Origin: Bombyx mori | Taxonomy: Eukaryota; Arthropoda; Insecta; Lepidoptera; Bombycidae | Length of the DNA: 64,000 bases | Direction: 5' to 3' | NCBI RefSeq assembly: GCF_030269925.1 | Contig: NC_085107.1 | Coordinates: 2,728,001-2,792,000 of the forward strand | Part shown: positions 41,778-54,659 of the stretch, in pieces | Position numbering within the stretch: position 1 is the stretch's first letter | Layout: each line of letters starts with the position of its first letter | Translations under genes and position numbers: made by a program | Notes under the pieces: model-generated | Seen by the model: only the letters and a program-made list of their open reading frames with translations | What the model was told of the DNA's origin: nothing | Databases searched by the model: none

Positions 41778-42364
41778 AAATATAATTCTATTAACTACGA
41801 TACATCTCACGCACACAACTGTATTGGAAGAACGTTAAACCTGTAGACAATATTACAACTGTAGCTAGTATTGATGCATTCACTTTAGCTACCACAGAGA
41901 CTGTCCAGCAGAATTAATACCTAACAAAAATATGTTTTGCCAGGCTCCAATCCAAATTTTGTATGTTCTATTTAAATATTCAATAGTGAACAAAACAATA
42001 ACGCATCATTAAGATTTTCTTTTTTAACTCGTCTCGACCCAATGCGGAGTGTAGGTGTCTTCCAATGCACCCCTATTCTTTTCGGTATCTGTACTGGGAA
42101 ATGAAGACCGTTTTTTTTGTTATTTCTGCACGACGGTTACCATTAAGATTAATTCTAGCCACAAAAAATGCGCAAAAAATGGCAAAAAGGAGACTCGCGT
42201 CGAGCTATGAATCTTACATACTGCAATTTTTACATGTAGCAAACAGAAATCTATTGGCTACTATTTCCGCTAAGGCAGCTTCAGGCTTTTAGGCGGTTGG
42301 ATATGTAAGATACCCAAGTTTAGCTGTAAATATTTGTGTAATTATAAACAGTAGTGGTCGCCCA

Positions 42365-42690
42365 ATAGTCGAAGTTCGATCATAATTATTAAATTAAATT
42401 ATAAGTTTGAACATTGTTATGCTTCTATTGTCAAATACTTTACTTCTATAATCACAAATTGCGCCAAGGCCTATAGAGAAGTAATATTAAAGACAAACAA
42501 TATTAATATCTATTCTCAATTGGACCAAAGACTTTAATAATAAATAAAAGAGCATGTATGCGCATTTGTGTGTTAACTACATGGTAGTGTGTGTATTTTT
42601 TTTTAAATTGATATGATGTATTTTTTATGCATAATTATAAAAAAAATATTACCATTCTGCACATTCTCTATAAGTGTGGGAAATTTTATA
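42365..42690. repeat. Unclassified dispersed repeat, copy 2
   Basis: Counterpart of 13010-13360; see shared blocks there. Slightly shorter owing to small deletions. Confidence 0.7.
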
Positions 42691-43139
42691 CTCCTCCGTC
42701 CGCGCAATTTTCATAAAAAGGCGCACAAAGTTTTTACTTCACGTGTATTAATGTACAATGGATTAAACGAAAATCGTACGATTTAAGTGAATCAAATGGT
42801 AATACTCGTTGTATTATTCATTACGCTATAAAGCGGTCTCAAATAGGGTACTGCCGTTACTTACAGCTCGCCTTTCCGAACGATTTAATATATTTAAAAC
42901 TGACACACAGGGATGTTGTCTAAGTTTTAAAGAGGTACGTAAATTAATTGAAGTCGTTAGAAAATATTTAGCACTTGTTGTGTCGCCAAAAAACGTAAAA
43001 GAGAAGAATATATTACGTCTTTACATATAAAGTGGCAGTTAGGTATACAATAGAAAGTTAAAATAAATATATACCGAAATATGGCCATACGATATCGATG
43101 CATCTCTGGTAATTTTTCAATTATTTAATTATAATAATT

Positions 43140-43412
43140 TTTATTTTTTGTTGCTCAGATTTTTTGACAAGCTCACGGCCCACCTAGTGTTAAGGGGTCA
43201 CCATGGTGCCCATAGACATCAACAACTTAAACGCCGCTGCTCACCTTGAGACTGAGTTCTAAGATCTCTGTTTTTAATGTAAAATGGCTACCCTACCCTC
43301 CAAATCGGAATGCATTACTGCTTCTTGGCTGAAATAGTCAGGGTGCTAATAATAGCCAGTGCAGGCTTACAAGGCGCGCCACCGCCAGTAATTACGCAAA
43401 TTATAATTTTGC
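43140..43412 (-). repeat. Bm1 SINE, old and diverged
   Basis: Reverse Bm1 body with many substitutions, still readable at ACGGCCCACCTAGTGTTAAG and GCATTACTGCTTC, extending to the AATTATAATTTTGC linker. Confidence 0.8.
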
Positions 43413-43691
43413 ACATATAAGTATAATAACGCAAAACTACCAAGTCTAGCTCTGTGGTAAAGACCATAGGTTGCGTCGTATGAGGTCGAGGGTTGTTGTA
43501 TACGAGCAGTGGGGAGGAGCTATTAACCAAGGTTAGTTAGAGATTCGCGAGCTTCTCTAGCAATGTGGCCAGTTTCTCTAGCACAGGTTCACATGACCCG
43601 TCTTGCTCGTTTGCCACTTAGTTGTTATAAAAAAAAAAAAAAAAAACATGCCCTGCTCGTGCCATTTGATAAGTAAGTTATTACTTGGGGT

Positions 43692-43814
43692 ATTCATCAT
43701 CGTCATTGTCATCAGCCTATAGCAGTCCACATGGGCCTCTATAAATTGCACGTCACTGAGCAAGATTCTCGGCTTCTCTCATCCAGCTTTGGGCATTGCC
43801 TAGTTGCTAAGCTA
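43692..43814. repeat. RTE-like LINE 3' UTR fragment
   Basis: CATCAGCCTATAGCAGTCCA and CACTGAGCAAGATTCTCGGC are recurring sequences of moth RTE 3' UTRs. It is itself split by the LINE fragment at 43826-44071. Confidence 0.5.
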
Positions 43815-43825
43815 GGGTCTAACCA

Positions 43826-44071
43826 ACATCCGCGTGTCTGGTTGTGGTGTTGACCGCGGTAACCCCCTATTCTGACCGGGTTTTGACCCCGGACGGAGAT
43901 CGGACGTCGGGTGGAAGAGTGCAGGGGAGTCGTTTAGTGGGTGGGCCCTAAAATTCCTTGGGCCCGCGGTCTGCTCTCAACACCTGCAGATCGTTGAGTT
44001 TCACATACTCCGCGAGCCCCCTAGGCGCGGGGACCTCGTAGGAGGTTCGGCCCCCGCCCCGAAAAAAAAAT
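43826..44071 (+). mobile_element. LINE 3' fragment with 11-bp target duplication
   Basis: A 246-bp GC-rich piece ending in an A run, flanked by GGGTCTAACCA at 43815-43825 and 44072-44082. Its end (CTCCGCGAGCCCCCTAGGCG) recurs near 28820. The clade cannot be told from the UTR alone. Confidence 0.8.
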
Positions 44072-44169
44072 GGGTCTAACCAGCATGATGACAATTTAGC
44101 ATTATCAACATTAATTCATTTTTCATCGAAAGTGATAAAAACGAGGCTCAAAATCACTTCGTTTCCGTA

Positions 44170-44351
44170 TCTGTGTGGTTAGTGCGAGTTTTTTAAAGTT
44201 CTCGATCGCGTAAAAGTTACCTCAATTTTGTATGGAATTGGAACGTTTGCCTACGTTTGCCGCTAGGGGCGCTGTTCCAACTGCATACAAATCTGAGTTC
44301 ACTTTTACGCTATCGAGAACGTTAAAAACTAACACTAAGCACACTGTTAAC
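44170..44351. mobile_element. CAGTGTGCT MITE, copy 2
   Basis: Inverted ends TTAGTGCGAG...TTCTCGATCGCGTAAAAGTT and AACTTTTACGC-type mirror ending TAAGCACACTG. The centre carries TTTGCCGCTAGGGGCGCTGT. Same family as 57796-57965. Confidence 0.8.
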
Positions 44352-44439
44352 TTGCATACCTTAACGCGTTCGTCGCACTGGTCTTCCTCCCGATCCACTA
44401 ACGGTGCTTTTAAGTACCTCCAGCACCGGTCATCGATCT

Positions 44440-44640
44440 AGTCGAACCCGTCGCTTGCGACTAAGGGCTCGACGAGTAAATTAACCCTCAGAAACAGCCT
44501 AATGAGTTTCTCGCCGGATCTTCTCAGTGGGTCGCGTTTCCGATCCGATGGTAGATTCTGCGAAGTACAGCGCTTGCTAGGGTTCGTATTAGCAACGTCA
44601 TCAGATTTGAGCCCCGTGAGCTCACCTACTACGCGCATTC
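44440..44640 (-). repeat. Dispersed repeat (GTGAGCTCACGG family)
   Basis: Reverse copy, with TTCTCAGTGGGTCGCGTTTC and CCCGTGAGCTCACCTAC; compare 18614-18755 and 48540-48740. Confidence 0.65.
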
Positions 44641-44644
44641 TATC

Positions 44645-47520
44645 ACGCTTTGAAGACTACCATTACTAAAATGAACAGTTTTATTAGATAGACTCAATCT
44701 AAAGAAGCTAGTGCATAAGTTGTCGTAAAGCATAATCTTAGAAAGTGCATTACTTTGTTTCAAAGTTAAATTAAACATCAAGGCTACGTAAATGAAATAA
44801 AATTCATTATACAGTAACGCTCGCAGCTTACAATTTCCATTTGACGTATGACTTAAGTTTATTAGTACATTTTGTTTAGAGCGTGGACTGCATTTTTGTG
44901 TGCTAGCTTCAATAAAAACTAGATTCAGAGCGAAGGATTTTTATTTCTTGATGTACAACACGTGCACGTCTGTCCAGAATTTTCGTGCAACTGCAACTAA
45001 CTGTGTTGCCATACTTATTAGTGTGTTCCCGTATTTAAAAACAATAATATGACATTTTATGTTTAGGATTGCCCTAAACACGTTTTTGATATAGTATGAC
45101 GTTAAATATATAATTTCGCTTAGAGAATCGATGGGATTTAATAAAAATCTAATCGCCTTTATCTCCTTTCTTCTTCTTCTATATCGTTCACTACTGAGGG
45201 TTGCGACCACATGTGACGTTCCTCCACTGTGTTCGTTCGATCGTGGGTGGCATGGACCGCATGGTACAGACTACCACCCACGGTTATTTTATTCTTATTA
45301 TTTTATTTTCTTGCCTGATCTGGTATTTTTACAGTTGTGTCGAAGCAGTCGAGCTTAGGGTTTACTTGATGTTGAGCTGTCTGATTGCTATCGAAACTAA
45401 TAGACAACAGACCGTGAGTCCACCTTGAGACGTATTAACCGGATACCGGATTAACCGATTTACATAGCGGATTAACGCCTATGCTTCAGACTTAAACTTG
45501 CAAGTTTAACTGATAGTAGGGCGATTTGCGCCTCCATAACCCATAACGACCTCGAAGTGGACAAGCTTTGAAATATGAAACAGCTTTTATCCAATACAAT
45601 TAAGACTTCGAACTCATGTTTCAAGGCGGATGGCGACATTCAAGCTATGATATTTATAAGCTCCGATAACCACTTAACACTAGATAAATAAGCGGTAAAA
45701 AGTACCACGTTATTGTTCTATGATCGAAACATATAGGGCCATGTGCCGTGCATGCTCTTAGAACACCATCACTCAGAATAAAAACGTGTGGCACTCGGGA
45801 ACTGCCGCGGTAAAGCTATTGCATAGATTTTTTTATTAGCTTGTGCAATTATAAATATTAAAACAATAATAAAATAAGACTACGCTATATTTATAAATAT
45901 TAACAAAAGCGAACTGTTCCCTTCACACTCATAAGTTAGAGCATAAGCGCCGCGCGCTTATTCACAAACACTACACAAGCGCAACGTGTGAATGTGTTGA
46001 GCACGATCTACATGGTAGGCGGAGCGGGGGTGTTAGGTTTTATTTTCGTTACGGAATTTCTTGATTCGATTGCCGCGCTCAAAGCCCGCGACGAAAGCTA
46101 TGCAATAGCTTAAAAACTACGATCCAAGAACTATAGGGTACGTGACGATTTTCAGGCTGCAGCAAATCCAACTGAAAAACAGCTATGCCTTTAAAATCGC
46201 TTAAAAATGTATTCAGCTTAAATATTGTCGGGTCAAAGGGTAGTTGGTTTATGCGAAATTTCTCTTAATACGCGACATTTATCTTTGAAATCACAAGTCC
46301 ATTTTATTTGGCATTAGTATCAACAATTGGATGTTTTTAATTGAACTTCCTATATTTTTACCCCATTCAAACAGCTGAAGATGTTTTTTGTTATGATATT
46401 TTTTCTAAAATTTTAAACTTTAAATGAATCTCCTGTAAAGTTGCAAAAATGTCACTTAAATCAATCCTTTCACCCCTCGAGTACATTTTTACCCACATAC
46501 ACGCGATCGGGACCACATAGCCCGAGGCCAAATTGGTTGCCATTAGCAAACTCAATCAAATCAAACAATTGGTACATCCAATTAGAACACTGAGCTAACA
46601 TCCAAGATTAGTCAAATATTGTTTGTGTGGTACAATGCAAGCCTCCGCATCCGATATTAGGGAGCCGATCGACCCCAACTTGTTTAAACAGTACCGGCTT
46701 TCGTCTAAGGAAGTATTTATACACGTTGTGTTTATGAAAAAAAAAACAATTTGAGTAAAGAGGTTTTAATTGAAAATTGAAATAGGTTTTATTGGCTTCT
46801 AATTTATTTATTAACCTTACATGGACAATTTTTATGATCTCATTTATTGTCTATGGCATAATCTGGATGTCAATCATATGAAAGGCAGAAGAATGCGTTA
46901 AGTAATTATCATTGGGAATATTAGCATTATTTGTGTGATTGAATCCATTTTTGTACCTTTAATTATATTTATTTCAGTAAGTTTTATAAGTGTATTAAAC
47001 TTTACCACCAATAATTACGTAAATTATATTATTTGCTGATTTTCTTTTATTAGAACTAAGTAATAAAATTGTAGCATTGGCGTTCTGTGTTGATGTGTGC
47101 GCTAATTTTTCTACTTAATCTTGATGTCTTGAAGTTCTTCGAAACTATTGAAAGCGTGTTAAAACTGAAAAAGTAATTATACGGAGATGTTAATTAATAT
47201 ATCAAAATAATAATTAAATCACTTCATTAACAACATGTTTTTTTTTTTTCACGTCAAACTAAATGTTACATCCTATTTAATATATACTATTACATATAAC
47301 CAAAACCTTGGTGACGCTCTACTATCGATAATTTTATAAACAAACTCCGATATCTGGAACTCCATAATAAGGAATAAAATATATCTCCTGTTAAATTATC
47401 TGGAAAGATTTGTTGCCAACTCTAACGTACGCATCCAAAGTTTTTGTACTGTTACGCTGGCGTTCAGAATAAATAAAGACTCTTCACCGAAATATGTACT
47501 AATGTATTTATTAGTATAAT
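44645..47520. other. Intergenic sequence, mostly unique
   Basis: No gene supported. A decayed Bm1 scrap lies near 45600-45695. The segment 46470-46690 is mixed in base composition and repeat-free and stands out from its AT-rich surroundings. Confidence 0.45.
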
Positions 47521-47530
47521 ATTAGTACAA

Positions 47531-47785
47531 TAGAGGATGACCGAGCTTTCCTCGTTTTTTTTTTTTGATAACGCCTTCTTGTTGTGTCTTTAAAGCGGTT
47601 AGTTGCCCTCAATTAAGAAAAATAGTATTATTATTCACTAATAGATGTCGGGAAGAGTTGATTATTGAAAACACGAATAAAACAACATTTTCTGAAACAA
47701 ATCGTAGCTAGATCGATTTATCGCCCCCGAAATCCCCTGTATACTAAATTTTATGAAAATCACTGGAGCCGTTTCCGAGATTCAG

Positions 47786-47825
<40 letters not shown>

Positions 47826-47851
47826 AGAATTGCTCGTTTAAAGGTATAAGA
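47531..47851 (-). mobile_element. Non-autonomous Helitron (same family as 17192-18131)
   Basis: On the - strand it starts TCTTATACCTTTAAACGAGC and runs to the GACCGAGC hairpin arm near 47538. The terminal CTAG is altered. An internal (AT)n run occupies 47784-47822. Confidence 0.7.
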
Positions 47852-48539
47852 TTAGTATTGTATAGATTACTGTATTATATTAATAGTTAAAACTAAATTT
47901 AATTATTACGACAATTAAGGTAGACTTCACTATCACAATTAGCTATTTCGTCTTACCAAGGAGATTCGTCCGTCACTTTGGTTTGAATAGAACTGGTTTC
48001 ACATCACCTATGTCAGGCACAGTATTCCAGGATAGTCGAGAATGTTCTAGTTGTGTCGCTATCCGTTTTTGCTCCCGGACAACAAATGGAGTTATTGGGC
48101 CTTACCCGTCAAATAGAAACACAGGATTTCTTCACAGGAGGTGGTATGTGTCCATACGAAATTGGCTTCATAGACGTACTTTGATAGATTTCGGGTTTAT
48201 ATTAAATGACAATATCAAGAAGAAAATAATATATTATTGAACATGTCAAATCATTCAGTGTAACATTAGTGTATTAACAATGAGCATTAATATATTATAA
48301 AAAGGATAAAAATAGGTTTAAAATATTAACTATAATTTTAAAAGATGCTTTTGTTAATATTAGCTTTCATTATTAGTTCCAAGTGAAAATAAAAATAACG
48401 TGTTAATAAATATAAATCTTGTTATTTTACATTCGACATTGTATTAGGTGTAAAGTGATAGTTCTTGCAGCATAAGTCGGAATAAAACACAACCCTAGCA
48501 TACTCGTGCAAACAATATTCTTTAGCTAACCATCCGGTC

Positions 48540-48740
48540 ACCGTCCTCGTCGAACCCGTCGCTTGCGACGAAGGACTCGACGAGTGAATTAACCCATAAC
48601 ACAGCCCACTGAGTTTCACGCCGGATCTTCGCAGTGGGTCGCGTTTTCGATCCGGTGGTAGATTCAGCGACGCACTGCTCTTGCTAGGGTCAGTTTTAGC
48701 AACACTTCCGGTTTGAGCTCCGTGAGCTCACCTACATGTT
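48540..48740 (-). repeat. Dispersed repeat (GTGAGCTCACGG family)
   Basis: Reverse copy with TTCGCAGTGGGTCGCGTTTT and CCGTGAGCTCACCTAC. Confidence 0.65.
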
Positions 48741-49364
48741 ACGGTGAAGCTGAAATAGCCTCTCAAGGCTCAAGCTAACCAAAATGTACACCGTCGTACT
48801 TTGAAAATGACATGCCGCGCGTCAACTGTTCTTAAAATTGAATTACATTGCGTGGATAGCGAAATACATTAAAATTTGCTAAATGTTATATACTATATGT
48901 TAAATTTCGGTGTACTTCTGTTCGGAATGCCCAGATGTAAAACTTATCAAGCGCATTAGACTAATTGGATGAGTCAATAATCATTTTTGAATCCGTTCTT
49001 TTTTTTTTTTAATGTAATTTTAATTGAGTATAAGCTCGGTTACAATCGATATGACATTGCGGATTTGTGTACAGTGCAACATTTGCTCGTGTACGATCAA
49101 TATTTGCGTTGCCCTGTAGAATTAAGAGTGTACAAACACAAAAGTTAAACGCCGACGGCACTTACCCAATCGAATTTTAATACAAACAAAAGCAAATTAA
49201 TTAGTTTCACATACGAATAGACTTTGATTGCGAAACTCGATCGTGTGTATATTAGAACAATATTTATATATTTACACACTGCATTGTATAGGTACGTTAT
49301 TTTTAAACTGTAACTTCATGCAATTAGAATTGACATAAGCAAAAAAAAATGTTAAAAAAGTTAA

Positions 49365-49643
49365 GATACTTGTCTCTGATCGTTTGTTCTAGACGACCAC
49401 GACAGAGTTTTTTTTTTGGCTCTATGGCACAGGGAACGTATATACAGCCAACTCACATTGAGGTCTAAGTTTTGTATCATACGAATAGAACGCGAATTAA
49501 CCAAGGATACTTGTCTCTGATCGTTTGTTAATAGACGACCACGACAGAGGTTTTTTTTGGCTCTATAGCACAGGGAACTTAAATACAGCCACCTTGATGT
49601 GGTCTAAGTTTTGTATTATACGAATAGAACGCAAATTAACCAA
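49365..49643. repeat. Tandem duplication, two units of ~140 bp
   Basis: Units 49365-49505 and 49506-49643 both run from GATACTTGTCTCTGATCGTT to GCGAATTAACCAA-like ends with ~90% identity by eye. There are small indels in the T run and centre. Confidence 0.85.
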
Positions 49644-49974
49644 TCCACGTGGACCCACAGTTCGCTCTACCGTCAGTTTGAAAATCAATTAAAACACCCA
49701 CTTCAAGTAGGTCCAATGGAATGGCTTCCACAAGTATTCGCGTGCATCGTGTCGTGCAGTCGGTTACCGGTCTGAGTTAGTGCCGCCTTGGACTATACGT
49801 CACACGTCTCCTGGGAAAATACTGACCTGTCCTTAGAACGTAACTTGTTCGGTTTCACAATATTCTATGTTCTCGTTTTGGTCACAGTTTTGTTAATTTC
49901 AAAGTTGATCAGTAGTTTATCTCAGTTTTTTACAAAATTTCTGCTGCCGGACGTTATTATTTTGTACGCTATAG

Positions 49975-50325
49975 ATAATACACATAAATTAGTTATAGAT
50001 AAGCAACTCAAGCACTCACCAAAAATGTTTACGGGCGTCGGCCACTAGATGGCTTCACTTCGATTAGTTTCTCATTGCTCCTGTAAACGGCACTGTAATT
50101 TTAATGAAGGATTTTGTAAATTTTCAAAAAACACAAATTGATAAAATTTAATCAATTTGTCTATAACAAATAAAGACTTGTATGGTTTATTATTTTTTTA
50201 TTTTCTGTATTTAGATATACAATAATTAAATGCCTTAGCTTTAACAACACATATGTTTAGGGGCATCCGCTACAAGATGTTGCTAGTTTCTATACAAAAA
50301 AGATTTGTCTTAAAGTATCGCATAT
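49975..50325. repeat. Unclassified dispersed repeat B, copy 2
   Basis: Counterpart of 29663-30012. It also carries the ATAGATAATACACATAAATT left flank that was split by Bm1 in copy 1. Confidence 0.7.
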
Positions 50326-50329
50326 ATAT

Positions 50330-51330
50330 CGCATAGCCCTGTAATACGCGGTATAAATCTGTTGAATATTGTGACGGCAGTCCCAAATCTATGTTACGTA
50401 TTCACTATTTAAGCTACAGTTAAAGAAAGCATTACAATCTTGAGAGTAACGAATTTCCTTCTAAAATCAACAAGTAAACTGCAAGTATATAGCCATACAT
50501 TATCTTCTCTGCGTATTTAAGCGGCTGAAAATAAATTACAAGACAAGCAAATAACGTTGTAAGTCTGTGTTCGAGCGGTTACCGACTACACATTTTATTG
50601 TCGGACAGTCCCGGCTACCCAATTAAATTATCCCACTATCTATCTATTTAGAGACTTCGTACTCGAGAGATTCTTCATCTTACTTTGCTTGTGGAAAGGT
50701 CATTTTGTATTAAACATTAACTAGGGGATCTGACAGACGTTGTCTCCTGCACACAGCTCTTTTATCCAGATATAAATTACAAACTTTTTTAAATAAACTA
50801 TAACAATACGTACCGTTTTGAAGAGCATTTTATTGAAATTTTTATTTATTATAATATCGCATCGTGTATCTAAAACATTGTCAGATTCTACTGGAGCACA
50901 CACAAAAACTACATCAGTTCACTAGATCAGACCAGTTCACTTCACAGAGTTCACTATTAAACACTCCGACAAAAGAATTACAGTACCTACCCGACGATAA
51001 ATACTGCACATCGACCGTGGTTGGCAGAGATGGCAAATTTTAGATTTAGACAAAAAAAACTTAATTTACTGCTGTAATTGATGACATTTAATGCAATGTC
51101 ATCCACATCTCGAATTCTTTGGCACACATCTGATTATGGCTACCTATATAGCCGATTGCAGATAAATAGAGATAAAAAAATTATTTTTCTTTAAACTGTC
51201 GATACTGAAGTTATTGTTTCATCGGTCCATGAGCCGTGTGCAAATTTTTAAGTTTATCGGACGTCTTGAAGTGGGCGAAAATGACGTTCAATAATTCCGT
51301 GACACACAAACAAACGTATTGATCTGATAA
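50330..51330. other. Intergenic sequence
   Basis: No gene or repeat end recognised. Confidence 0.4.
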
Positions 51331-51335
51331 AAGCG

Positions 51336-51867
51336 TCCCATTCGACTGCTTTGTAGGTCACCGGTGACCTACGTGGCGCAGTGAAGTAATTATGTATGTA
51401 GATTTCTCTTACTAACGCGTCTGGATTGTCTAACTTTGTCTTCTTAAACGGTTTTTTTTAATGTATGTAGAATAGGAATCGCAGTGCATAAAATAAAAAA
51501 AACATCCACTGTTCCAAATTCTTCTAATAAAATAATAATTAATAATTAACACTTTTATTACGTTTTTCTCAATTTTCAACCGTCTTCGCCATTTTCCTTT
51601 CCTCTGTCATTCTCTTCTCTCTTTCTTTCGGTTTTCTCTCACGCTCCGTTTCACACTCTTTTCATACGTTCCATTCTTACCAATCCACAAATGTTTTAGT
51701 CTTTTAGGTCTCTTAGAAATAGATTCATTCTCAGTATCTTCGAATTCGTTTTTTCCAGAGCCTACTAGATAGTCTAAAGTAATCGTAGCGCCTTAATAAC
51801 AGAGATCGACATAATTACTTCAGTGCGCCACCGGGAGGCATCGGTGACCTACACAGCAGTCAAAGAG
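51336..51867. mobile_element. piggyBac-like MITE, copy 2
   Basis: Inverted ends GACTGCTTTGTAGGTCACCG...CAGTGAAGTAATTATGT and ACATAATTACTTCAGTGCG...GGTGACCTACACAGCAGTC. The right side reads AAAGAG then TTAA (51868-51871), the piggyBac target. The left TTAA is degraded. Interior sequence is shared with 24211-24503 in reverse orientation. Confidence 0.6.
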
Positions 51868-51957
51868 TTAAAAAAGAGATGAAACAGCTATAAAACATAT
51901 TCACAATATAGAGTTTATCGAGTTGTTAAACACAATCTATAGTTTACCGATTTATTA

Positions 51958-52215
51958 TTTACCCCGGCTTCGCTTAGGAAGTAGCGCATGCGATGTAAAG
52001 AATTTTAGGTAATTTTTTTACACATTGGGTTACATTATTGGAGTTTCAGTGAGGATCCCTAATTTTTTTGAAAATATAATAAATATAGCCTATGTCACCC
52101 GGAGATAGCGTAGCTTTTCAACAGTGAAAGAATTTTTCAATCGGTTCAGTAGTTTCGGAGCCTGTTCAATACAAACAAACAAACAAATCTTTCCTCTTTA
52201 TAATATTAGTATAGA
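51958..52215 (-). mobile_element. Non-autonomous Helitron-like element
   Basis: The - strand begins TCTATACTAATATTATAAAG and ends near the AGCGAAGCCGGGGTA block. It shares the CCGAAACTACTGAACCGATT core with 54015-54421. Confidence 0.6.
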
Positions 52216-52506
52216 TTACAAAGCTGTGTAAGCTGTCAAAGCAGAAATATTTAGATGACAGAGAACATTACTAAGACTGAATATAATAGATATGTGGACA
52301 AACTCAATTCTGAAGATGGCAGTAAAGTTTATTTACGTACCAAGTTTATTTGCTTTTAAGTCCAAACTTTAAACATCACGTATTTTATGTTTTTGTTTCA
52401 TGAGTTGAAACTTGTCCCTTTTTATTTTCTATTCCCCATAAAGCCCAAAACAACTTAGTTAGGTACAGTGAATTTTATATTTCATAGGGAATAAAAAATT
52501 TTGAAG

Positions 52507-52954
52507 TCGTCGTGGCCTAAAGGATAAGACGTCCGGTGCATTCGTTGTTGCGATGCACCGGTGTTCGAATCCCGCAGGCGGGTACCAATTTTTCGAATGA
52601 AATACGTACTTAACAAATGTTCACGATTGACTTCCACGGTGAAGGAATAACATCGTGTAATAAAAATGAAACCCGCAAAATTATAATTTGCGTAATCACT
52701 GGTGGTAGGACCTATTGTGAGTCCGCACGGGGAGGTACCACCGCCCTGCCTATTTCTGCCGTGAAGCAGTAATGCGTTTCGGTTTGAAGGGTGGGGTAGC
52801 CGTTGTAACTATACTAAGACCTTAGAACTTATATCTCAAGGTGGGTGGCGCATTTACGTTGTAGATGTCTATGGGCTCCAGTAACCACTTAACACCAGGT
52901 CGGCTGTGAGCTCGTCCACCCATCTAAGCAATAAAAAAAAAAAAAAAAAAAAAA
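52507..52954 (+). repeat. Bm1 SINE, full length
   Basis: Tail of 20 or more A. The tRNA-like head (GGCCTAAAGGATAAGACG, GTTCGAATCCC) is intact. The best candidate in the window for a recently active Bm1. Confidence 0.95.
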
Positions 52955-53479
52955 GGGAATTTTATGTTCTGTTGTATTCATATATACATATGTATCGTAT
53001 TTAAACGAATGACGATATAAAATGTTTTTTTTTTTATAGAAATTTTGGACAAGCTGTTTTTTTATATTTTCGACATATTATCAAAATTGGAGTATTTAAA
53101 ATGTAGTTTATTGCATAGGCATCGCTTTAGATCAACTACCCTTTTGCCATCGGAAATAAGGTTTAGGTGTAATCGTATGACAAAAAAGTTGACACGAATA
53201 TGTTAATAAATGGAGAGGTCTTTGCCTATTTTGATTCGACTGACTTCTTTCCTTGATATAATTCTGGATTCTAAGTTGCGGTAAGGCCGTGATATTGTTC
53301 AATTAGCGAGTTAGAATCAGCTCTGGAGTGCGTCAAGTCAAAACGCAGACACGACACCTGAAGTGTGCTAGGCTAATGGCGTGGGCGTGTGAATAGCATT
53401 AGGTTAGGTTTTTACGTTACTAATATAGATTATAAGTAATACTTATTAATAAAATGTTATGGTTTATTTACTGATTTTT

Positions 53480-53725
53480 ACTGGTGGTAGGACCTCTTGT
53501 GAGTCCGCGCGGGTGGGTACCACCACCCTGCCTGTTTCTGCCGTGAAGCAGTAATGCGTTTCGGTTTGAAGGGTGGGGCAGCCGTTGTAACCATACTTGA
53601 GACCTTAGAACTTATACCTCAAGGTGGGTGGCGCATTTACGTTGTGGATGTCTATGGGCTCCAGTAACCACTTAACACCAGGTGTGCTGTGAGCTCGTCC
53701 ACCGATCTAAGCAATAAAAAAAAAA
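53480..53725 (+). repeat. Bm1 SINE, 5'-truncated
   Basis: Near-consensus Bm1 body from ACTGGTGGTAGGACCTC to the A tail. A short (AAT)n run follows at 53742-53760. Confidence 0.92.
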
Positions 53726-54014
53726 CTGAAATAACGATACATAATAATAATAATAATAATAGCCCACGCCGTTATTGTATTTTCTTTCATATTAAGGATA
53801 CGAAAGCTTATCTATGATTTAGGAAGTTTGATGAAAGATGTCTGTGCACAAGTAGCACTCTGTAGCCTGAAGCTCTGCGCCGCATTCCTGAAGTAGCATC
53901 AGCGGCATTACGGCAAGAGTAATCCCTCAATTATACGGACCAGGCAAACGAAGAATGGCCTGAATACTTGGCACTAAAATTATCTCGATAATACTAATAA
54001 TTTAAATCTATACT

Positions 54015-54421
54015 TCTATACTAACATTATAAAGAGGAAAGATTTGTTTGTTTGTTTGTATTAAATAGGCTCCGAAACTACTGAACCGATTTGAAAAATT
54101 CGTTCACGGTTTGGAAGCTACACTAGTGACATAGGCTATAATACTTTTTTTTTTAATTACGGATTCTTACTAAAGCTCCAATAATGTTACGAAAATTAGA
54201 AAATTAATAATAATATAAAAATTATAAAAAAATAGATAAAAACAAATATTATTTAAATGAAAATAAAAGTTCATTAAAATTATAGTAATTATACAAACTA
54301 CCTTTATAATTTTCTATTTTTAGAAACCTGACACAAATATAAGGGTTGATGCGTGGGTATTACAATTTTTTATTTTGTAATTTTTGTTAAAGACCCGAGC
54401 GAAGCCGGAGCGGGCCGCTAG
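54015..54421 (+). mobile_element. Non-autonomous Helitron-like element
   Basis: Starts TCTATACTAACATTATAAAG and ends CCGAGCGAAGCCGGAGCGGG then CCGCTAG with T following. No coding content. Confidence 0.65.
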
Positions 54422-54540
54422 TAATAAATAGTTCGAAATGAGGATAAGTTCATCGAGCATTGTATTTAGTTGAATTATTTGGCTGGATGGGAAATACAAG
54501 TATTTATCGCTTATCTACATGCTGTTTGTCTGTTGTATGT

Positions 54541-54653
54541 TTTTTTTATTGCCCTTGTAGGCAGACAAGTATACGGCCCACCTGATGGTGAGTGGCTACC
54601 GTCGCCCATGGACTTCAGCAATGCCAGGGGCAGAGCCAAGCCGCCGCCTACCG
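54541..54653 (-). repeat. Dispersed retroposon 3' end (family of 715-850)
   Basis: Reverse copy starting with a T run, then ATTGCCCTTGTAGGCAGAC and CCACCTGATGGTGAGTGGC. Confidence 0.7.
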
Positions 54654-54659
54654 CTAAAA

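Noticed and set aside
45600..45700. Additional Bm1 copy
   Set aside because: Only short decayed stretches (ATAACCACTTAACACTAG) remain; too little to call as a defined element.
47983..48240. 85-residue + strand ORF
   Set aside because: No motif, no splice or transcription context, and AT-rich surroundings; likely chance.
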